From DASRQK01 sp964436635 (GTDB lineage Bacteria; Bacteroidota; Bacteroidia; Sphingobacteriales; Sphingobacteriaceae), in the NCBI GenBank assembly GCA_964436635.1, contig CAYTDM010000005.1:1-64000 (forward strand): DNA of 64,000 nt. The letters run 5' to 3'. Positions 58,754 through 64,000 of this stretch are shown here, piece by piece. A program made the position numbers and the translations under genes. Position 1 is the first letter of the stretch. Every line of letters starts with the position of its first letter. The notes beneath the pieces were generated by a model. That model did not search any database, was not told where the DNA came from, and saw nothing but the letters and a program-made list of their open reading frames with translations.

Positions 58754-60286
58754 TTAGTGTTTAAAATGCCTAACGCCAGTAGTGACCATGCTAATGCCTT
58801 TTTCGTTGCATTTATCGATAGAATCCTGATCTTTAATCGATCCACCCGGTTGTAATACAGCTGTAATCCCAGCATCTGCTGCGATTTCAACACAATCAGG
58901 GAATGGGAAGAATGCATCTGAAGCCATTACTGCACCAGATAACTCAAAGCCAAAACTTTTCGCTTTAATGATTGCTTGCTGTAAAGCATCTACTCTCGAT
59001 GTTTGTCCTACACCGCTTGCGATCAATTGATTATTCTTCGCGAAGACAATGGTATTTGATTTTGTATGCTTAACGATTTTGTTCGCAAAGTGTAAATCTG
59101 AAATTTCACTTTCAGTCGGCGCTAATTCGGTAACGGTGGTCATTTGACTTGCCCCTTCGATCACCAAATCTTTATCTTGAAGAATATACCCGTTTAATAG
59201 GGTTTTAACTTGCGTAGTTGGTAATTCAACGTGCTTTCTTTTTAAAAGAATTCTGTTTTTCTTACCACTTAAAAGCTCCAAGGCTGCTGCATCGAAATCC
59301 GGAGCGACTAACACTTCAAAGAATAGTTTGTTGATTTCTTCTGCGGTGGCCAAATCGACTATTGTATTGGTAATTAAGACCCCACCAAATGCCGATACAG
59401 GATCTCCAGCTAATGCATTTTGCCATGCCTCTAATAAAGTCGATCGAGTTGCTACTCCGCAAGCATTTGTGTGTTTAAGAATCGCAACGGTTGGTTCAGC
59501 TTCTGCAAATTCATCTATTAATGCCACTGCCGCATCCACATCGACTAAGTTGTTATAGGAAAGCTCTTTGCCATTTAATTTGTCAAACAACTCATCTAAA
59601 TTGCCGAAAAACACACCATTTTGGTGAGGATTTTCTCCGTATCTTAAGGTTTGTGCAGAAGTCTCACTAATTTTTAAAACATTCAGACTATTATCTTTGT
59701 TGAAGTAATTAAAAATCGCACTATCATAGTTTGACGATACATTAAATGCTCTTTTTGCAAAATCTAAACGATCGGCTAATTCTGTTTGCCCGTCTTTATT
59801 TTTAAGGATGGTATATAGGCGATCGTAGTCTCCTTTTGAAGATAAAATAACCACGTCCTTAAAGTTTTTGGCACCTGCCCGAATTAATGATATACCGCCA
59901 ATATCGATTTTTTCGATGATATCTTCTTCACTCGCCCCAGAAGCTACCGTTTCTTCGAATGGATATAAATCCACGATCACCAAATCAAATTCAGGAATCT
60001 GATATTGAGTTAATTGGACCCTATCTTCTTCCAAGTCTCTTCTTGATAAAATTCCTCCAAACACATTTGGATGCAAAGTTTTCACTCGACCACCCAAAAT
60101 GGATGGATAGCCAGTCAAATCTTCTACGCGTTCTACGTTGAATCCCAAATCTTTAATAAAAGATTCAGTTCCGCCCGTGGAATAGAAGGTCACTCCATAT
60201 GAATTTAATAATTCGATTAATGGAGCTAAGTTATCTTTATAATATACAGAAATTAAGGCGTTTTTTATTTTAATTGGACGGGTCAT
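58754..60286 (-). CDS. purH: Bifunctional AICAR transformylase / IMP cyclohydrolase
   Basis: 510 residues, normal for PurH. The N-terminal IMP cyclohydrolase has YSTGGTESFIKDLGF, GRVKTLHPNVFGGIL and DLYPFEETVASGA. The C-terminal AICAR transformylase contains the catalytic KHTNACGVAT, and DAFFPFPDCVEIAADAGITAVLQPGGS-type blocks. It catalyses the last two steps of purine synthesis. It follows purN on the same strand but has its own perfect promoter. Confidence 0.97.
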   Translation of the reverse strand: MTRPIKIKNALISVYYKDNLAPLIELLNSYGVTFYSTGGTESFIKDLGFNVERVEDLTGYPSILGGRVKTLHPNVFGGILSRRDLEEDRVQLTQYQIPEFDLVIVDLYPFEETVASGASEEDIIEKIDIGGISLIRAGAKNFKDVVILSSKGDYDRLYTILKNKDGQTELADRLDFAKRAFNVSSNYDSAIFNYFNKDNSLNVLKISETSAQTLRYGENPHQNGVFFGNLDELFDKLNGKELSYNNLVDVDAAVALIDEFAEAEPTVAILKHTNACGVATRSTLLEAWQNALAGDPVSAFGGVLITNTIVDLATAEEINKLFFEVLVAPDFDAAALELLSGKKNRILLKRKHVELPTTQVKTLLNGYILQDKDLVIEGASQMTTVTELAPTESEISDLHFANKIVKHTKSNTIVFAKNNQLIASGVGQTSRVDALQQAIIKAKSFGFELSGAVMASDAFFPFPDCVEIAADAGITAVLQPGGSIKDQDSIDKCNEKGISMVTTGVRHFKH

Positions 60287-60307
60287 TGTTTGTAGATTTT
60301 AATGCCG

Positions 60308-60338
60308 CAAAGGTAGGGTTTTGTCAGCATAAAACAAA
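60308..60338 (-). promoter_or_regulatory. Promoter for purH
   Basis: On the minus strand TTTG (60338-60335), 19-nt spacer, TACCTTTG (60315-60308). The leader is about 17 nt. It lies between purN and purH. Confidence 0.75.
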
Positions 60339-60349
60339 TAACGACCTTA

Positions 60350-60922
60350 TTACATTTTCTTTAGCAACTGTTCAATCACTTTGGGATAAAGTTGATGTTC
60401 TAATTGTTGTCCTTTAAATTTAATCATTTCGATCGTATCACCCGGCTCGATTTTGAACCGACCTTGTTGAATGATTTCACCCTCATCAAACTTTTCATTC
60501 ACGTAATGTATAGTGATTCCGGATTCTTCTTCGCCAGCATCGAGTACTGCCTGATGTACTCGGTCCCCATACATGCCTTTTCCACCAAATTTTGGAAGCA
60601 AAGAAGGATGAATGTTAATGATTTTATTAGGGAAATTTTTCAAAAGGTTCGCCGGCACTAACCATAGAAAGCCAGCGAGTACGACCAGATTAACGTCCAG
60701 GTTTTTCAATAAATTTAAAACCTCATCGCTTTCATAAAAATCTTTTTTTCCGAAAACGTGTGTCGGGATTTCAAAATTATCAGCACGCTGCAATACATAA
60801 GCGTCTTGATTATTACTCAATACAAGGACGACTTCACCCTCCGAATGGCGTTTGAAGTGTTCCATGATTTTCTGAGCATTTGAGCCCGAACCAGAAGCAA
60901 ATATGGCGATTCTTTTCCTCAC
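60350..60922 (-). CDS. purN: Phosphoribosylglycinamide formyltransferase 1
   Basis: 190 residues starting at GTG (60922), which puts the family-typical KRIAIFASGSGSNAQ right at the N-terminus. The folate-binding and catalytic block is INIHPSLLPKFGGKGMYGDRVHQAVLDAGEEESG (in pieces), with Asn, His and the Asp in FDEGEI. It transfers formyl from 10-formyl-THF to GAR. A TATTTTTG box lies four bases before the GTG, so it is predicted leaderless. Confidence 0.95.
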   Translation of the reverse strand: MRKRIAIFASGSGSNAQKIMEHFKRHSEGEVVLVLSNNQDAYVLQRADNFEIPTHVFGKKDFYESDEVLNLLKNLDVNLVVLAGFLWLVPANLLKNFPNKIINIHPSLLPKFGGKGMYGDRVHQAVLDAGEEESGITIHYVNEKFDEGEIIQQGRFKIEPGDTIEMIKFKGQQLEHQLYPKVIEQLLKKM

Positions 60923-60926
60923 AATT

Positions 60927-60934
60927 CAAAAATA
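60927..60934 (-). promoter_or_regulatory. -7 box for purN, predicted leaderless
   Basis: TATTTTTG on the minus strand, then AATT and GTG at 60922. No clear -33 element at standard spacing. Confidence 0.5.
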
Positions 60935-60965
60935 CAATATTCTTTTCATTAAACGAAATAAGGAC

Positions 60966-62804
60966 TTAAATGATCCCGTGTAATACACCTCCAGGGGCTC
61001 CTAACGAATCTACTTTGCGTTCGATCGCTGGATCTTTTACTAAATCCGGTGCGTGATGTGGTTTTTTACGCGCATCAATAATCACTGGCCCATGGCAACC
61101 CCAATGTTTATGCTTGGTAAAGCTTTGAATTCCATAAATATCGTGAGAAGGATTGCTTTTTGTAAAGGCCGTCCACACAAAATTATTGATTGAATCTGCC
61201 GCAAAACCTGCATCGTCGCACAGAACCATGCATTGAATCCCATTGAAATCCACCTCCTTCGCGGCATTCGTAAACGCAGCCAAAATCTGTTCTTCTTCCT
61301 GATAATTCGTAAATGCTGGAGCTTCCACCGCCAAAATTCCTGGCAGCGCCATTTTTACATGTTGAAAAGGACGGGGGAGTTCAAAATTCGACGGCAATGA
61401 GCTTAATAAAGTTCTTTTTTTCGCCCCTGCTGCCGCAAACACCACCTTCGAACCCGAGTTTAATCCATCGCCTGTATAATCTAAGGTGTCGATGGTTGTA
61501 TTGGTATGAAAGTGCAAATCTCTACTTAAATCGATGCGTTCAAAGATATGAGTAAAGAATTTTACCTCATCGTGGATATCCAAGTTTGGGTCGTCTTCTT
61601 GCGCAGCAATAAATAAATATTTCGCTAAACTCAACTGATTTTTACCTAAAACTTGATTCGCAATGGTTAAAATCTCTTGTGGCCGATCGTGTCCTGTATA
61701 AGGCGTGTAGCGCTCGCTTCCTATGGCAAATAACAAAGGGTGGACACCGGCAGCATCTACGGCATGCACGGCATGCAATCCATTGATTTCTTTAGGAATG
61801 GCCGATCCAGTAATCTCATGAATCAAGGCGCCAAATGAAGTGTCCTCTTGAGGGGGCCTACCTACCACCGTAAACGACCAAATCGGGTTTTTTCGGTGAT
61901 ACACTTTATGCACCTTCATTAAAGGAAAATCGTGGATTAAACTATAATACCCTAAATGATCTCCAAAGGGACCTTCCGGTTTATTTTCTCCTGGATAGAC
62001 CAGTCCAGTAATCACAAAGTCCGCGTCTGCAGAAATACAAAAACCATCTTCATCATAAAAATGCCTAAATCTTCTATTTCCTAAGGCTCCCGCAAAAATC
62101 ATTTCAGATAAACCCTCTGGCAAAGGCATCACGGCCGAAAGGGGATGCGAAGGAGGTCCTCCAACGAAAATACTCACCTTTAAAGGTTGACCTGCAGCGT
62201 TCGCTTTGGTTTGATGAACCCCAATTCCTCTATGTAATTGATAGTGTAATCCTATTTCCTTGTCTTGAATGTAATCGTTACCACTTAATTGAATGCGATA
62301 CATCCCTAAGTTTGCTTTCATGATACCCGGTTGCTCAATATCCTCGGTATACACCTGAGGCATGGTGATAAATGCACCGCCATCCATGGGCCAGTTTATG
62401 ATTTGGGGAAGTTCTGAAATTTTCGTTTGTCCATACAGAATCGGTGCGCCCGATTTTTTTCTCCAAGGCAGCGCACCCAAGGCTGTTGAAGCCACATGCG
62501 CATATTTGAATGGATTTTTCAAGGCACTCATGGGGTCGCCTTTCACATCGACTAAAACTTTTATTTTTTCAATCGTGTCCCTAAACATAAATTTAGAGCG
62601 ATCTAAAGTTCCAAATAAATTAGAAACAGCTGGGAACTTGCTACCTTTTATGTTCTCGAAAAGCAATGCAGGCCCTTGCGCATCATACACCCGCATATGA
62701 ATAGCGGCCATTTCTAAATTTGGATCTACTTCCTGTTTAATTCGAATAAGGTGTCCATGTTTTTCCAGATCTTCTACACATTCTAATAAACTACGATATC
62801 CCAT
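60966..62804 (-). CDS. UbiD-family decarboxylase
   Basis: 612 residues. UbiD enzymes use prenylated FMN for non-oxidative decarboxylation. Visible conserved blocks: NLGMYRIQLSGNDYIQDKEIGLHYQLHRGIG (in pieces), VFVGGPPSHPLSAVMPLPEGL, DGFCISADADFVITGLVYPGENKPEGPFGDHLGYYS with the catalytic Glu area. It is longer than E. coli UbiD (about 500). In futalosine-type menaquinone synthesis a UbiD relative (MqnL) does the decarboxylation; that role is possible here, since a UbiA-like gene is also present. It sits 43 nt upstream of purN on the same strand. Confidence 0.9.
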   Translation of the reverse strand: MGYRSLLECVEDLEKHGHLIRIKQEVDPNLEMAAIHMRVYDAQGPALLFENIKGSKFPAVSNLFGTLDRSKFMFRDTIEKIKVLVDVKGDPMSALKNPFKYAHVASTALGALPWRKKSGAPILYGQTKISELPQIINWPMDGGAFITMPQVYTEDIEQPGIMKANLGMYRIQLSGNDYIQDKEIGLHYQLHRGIGVHQTKANAAGQPLKVSIFVGGPPSHPLSAVMPLPEGLSEMIFAGALGNRRFRHFYDEDGFCISADADFVITGLVYPGENKPEGPFGDHLGYYSLIHDFPLMKVHKVYHRKNPIWSFTVVGRPPQEDTSFGALIHEITGSAIPKEINGLHAVHAVDAAGVHPLLFAIGSERYTPYTGHDRPQEILTIANQVLGKNQLSLAKYLFIAAQEDDPNLDIHDEVKFFTHIFERIDLSRDLHFHTNTTIDTLDYTGDGLNSGSKVVFAAAGAKKRTLLSSLPSNFELPRPFQHVKMALPGILAVEAPAFTNYQEEEQILAAFTNAAKEVDFNGIQCMVLCDDAGFAADSINNFVWTAFTKSNPSHDIYGIQSFTKHKHWGCHGPVIIDARKKPHHAPDLVKDPAIERKVDSLGAPGGVLHGII

Positions 62805-62815
62805 GTTTTATTTTT

Positions 62816-62823
62816 TATCTTTG
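62816..62823 (+). promoter_or_regulatory. -7 box for serS
   Basis: TATCTTTG, 48 nt upstream of the ATG at 62872, in the divergent gap with the UbiD gene. No standard -33 element is seen. Confidence 0.45.
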
Positions 62824-62871
62824 CCCTAAGTTACTGTTAATTTTGATAAAAATCTTTTAAAAACACATAAT

Positions 62872-64000
62872 ATGTTGCAAGTACAATATATTCGAGAGCA
62901 TAGAGAATTAGTGAAAGAGCGTTTAGCTGTTCGCAATTTCGCTCGTTTAGAATTAGTTGACGAAATTATTGCATTGGATGAGAGCCGTAGAAAAATTCAA
63001 GCTACTTCTGACGCCTTATTAGCAGAGTCCAACCAATCTGCAAAGCAAGTTGGGGAACTCATGCGTCAAGGGAAGAAAGAAGAAGCGGAAGCCGCAAAAG
63101 CCTTGGCAGCAGGAAACAAGCAACAGATCAAAGAATTAGGGGAGCAACAAAGTCAAATCGAACAAGAATTGCATGAAAAATTGGTTTTGTTGCCAAACTT
63201 ACCGCATACCTCTGTTCCAAATGGATTCGGGGCCGACGACAATGAAGTGGTACTTGAGCAAGGTGAAAAGCCTGCTTTAACTAATGAAGCAATGCCTCAT
63301 TGGGAGCTGGCCGCAAAATACGACATCATCGATTTCGAATTAGGAGTAAAAATTACAGGAGCAGGATTCCCTGTATATAAAGGAAAGGGAGCTCGTTTGC
63401 AACGCGCGATGATTAACTTCTTCTTGGATCAAGCCCAAAAAGCTGGTTACGTAGAAGTGCAGCCTCCAATTATGATTAATGAAGCGTCTGGATTTGGCAC
63501 TGGACAACTACCTGATAAGGAAGGTCAAATGTACCATGTCGGTGTTGATGATTTGTATTTAATTCCTACTGCTGAAGTTCCGGTGACGAATTTATACCGC
63601 GATGTAATCGTAAAAGAAGAAGATTTTCCAATTAAAAATACAGCCTATACTCCTTGTTTTAGAAGAGAGGCCGGTTCTTATGGGGCGCATGTTCGCGGCT
63701 TAAACCGTTTGCACCAATTCGATAAGGTGGAGGTCGTGCAAATCGTTCATCCGGAGAAATCCTATGAAGTCCTGGAAGAGATGAGCCAATATGTGCAATC
63801 TCTTTTGCAAGCCTTGGAATTGCCATATCGTGTTTTAAGACTATGTGGCGGAGATATGGGCTTCACCTCTGCATTGACTTACGATATGGAGGTTTGGAGT
63901 GCTGCGCAAGAGCGTTGGTTAGAGGTTTCTTCTGTTTCAAACTTTGAGACCTATCAAAGTAATCGCTTAAAAGTGCGTTTTAAAGGAAAAGATGCAAAAA
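62872..64000 (+). CDS. serS: Seryl-tRNA synthetase, C-terminus cut off by window edge
   Basis: 376 codons are visible from the ATG at 62872 to the window edge, out of about 420 expected. The N-terminal coiled-coil arm (MLQVQYIREHRELVKERLAV, then ALDESRRKIQATSDALLAE and a long Glu/Lys/Gln-rich helix) binds the tRNA-Ser variable arm. The catalytic core shows YLIPTAEVPVTNLY (TxE loop for serine), motif 2 in TPCFRREAGSYGAHVRGLNR, and EVSSVSNFETYQSNR. Motif 3 should lie beyond the edge. Confidence 0.96.
   Translation, partial: MLQVQYIREHRELVKERLAVRNFARLELVDEIIALDESRRKIQATSDALLAESNQSAKQVGELMRQGKKEEAEAAKALAAGNKQQIKELGEQQSQIEQELHEKLVLLPNLPHTSVPNGFGADDNEVVLEQGEKPALTNEAMPHWELAAKYDIIDFELGVKITGAGFPVYKGKGARLQRAMINFFLDQAQKAGYVEVQPPIMINEASGFGTGQLPDKEGQMYHVGVDDLYLIPTAEVPVTNLYRDVIVKEEDFPIKNTAYTPCFRREAGSYGAHVRGLNRLHQFDKVEVVQIVHPEKSYEVLEEMSQYVQSLLQALELPYRVLRLCGGDMGFTSALTYDMEVWSAAQERWLEVSSVSNFETYQSNRLKVRFKGKDAK

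Overview
The window looks like a chromosomal segment of a member of the Bacteroidota, most likely from the Cytophagales (inference; no 16S rRNA is present). It is AT-rich. Shine-Dalgarno sequences are rare. The Bacteroidota promoter signal (-33 TTG/TTTG and -7 TAnnTTTG) recurs on both strands. The gene content fits: S9 peptidases, a DUF6600-type secreted protein, a long-form GAPDH, ECF sigma factors with unusual membrane partners, GH3-family enzymes, and LysRS with the Bacteroidota C-terminal tail. I see no prophage, transposase, CRISPR array, integrative element or recognisable defence cassette. The DNA comes from a draft assembly, because a 10-N gap lies inside one gene.

Layout. 1-1025: a secreted W/Y-rich protein running off the left edge. 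1254-8198: a long + strand block, mlaE-mlaF-mlaD (lipid trafficking), then prpB-prpC-prpD (2-methylcitrate cycle) and a pseudouridine synthase. 8217-18430: a small CxxC membrane protein, a secreted S9 peptidase, lysS, an ECF sigma factor paired with a TM/barrel-like protein, a Tat-type alkaline phosphatase, and proline dehydrogenase. 18502-26143: an S4-domain protein, aroB, an MBL hydrolase, recJ, lptB, a GH3 enzyme and der. 26231-30242: a TesA-like lipoprotein esterase divergent from a YbbA/YbbP-type ABC pair. 30316-34993: a glutamate-synthase-like FMN protein with the assembly gap, xerD, a broken gapDH and a DinB-fold gene. 34994-35620: a non-coding stretch with tRNA-Arg(CCG) and a probable small RNA. 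35621-47445: ychF, engB, a UbiA-type prenyltransferase, topA, cmk, a CCG-domain Fe-S protein, a thiolase, a POT peptide transporter, a polyprenol-phosphate mannosyltransferase and ruvB. 47475-58661: a helical-repeat protein, a DPP4-like peptidase, a MacB-like permease, two envelope proteins, a sigma factor/membrane protease pair, a polyprenyl synthase and a nitrilase-family amidase. 58754-64000: purH, purN and a UbiD decarboxylase on the minus strand, then serS running off the right edge.

The genes are mostly housekeeping: envelope biogenesis (Mla, LptB, YbbAP, peptidases), propionyl-CoA catabolism, translation, DNA topology and repair, purine synthesis, and isoprenoid/quinone synthesis. The most notable structure is not a gene cassette. 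First, a leaderless start architecture recurs: TAnnTTTG, exactly four bases, then ATG or GTG, at five genes on both strands. Second, short unrelated tandem arrays (12-22 bp units) sit at or close to the stop codons of several genes. Third, a compact intergenic unit at 35456-35549 combines a promoter, two hairpins and a terminator and looks like an unannotated small RNA. Fourth, two ECF sigma factors are paired with membrane proteins carrying output-type domains (a trypsin-like protease and a barrel-like domain) rather than an ordinary anti-sigma factor.
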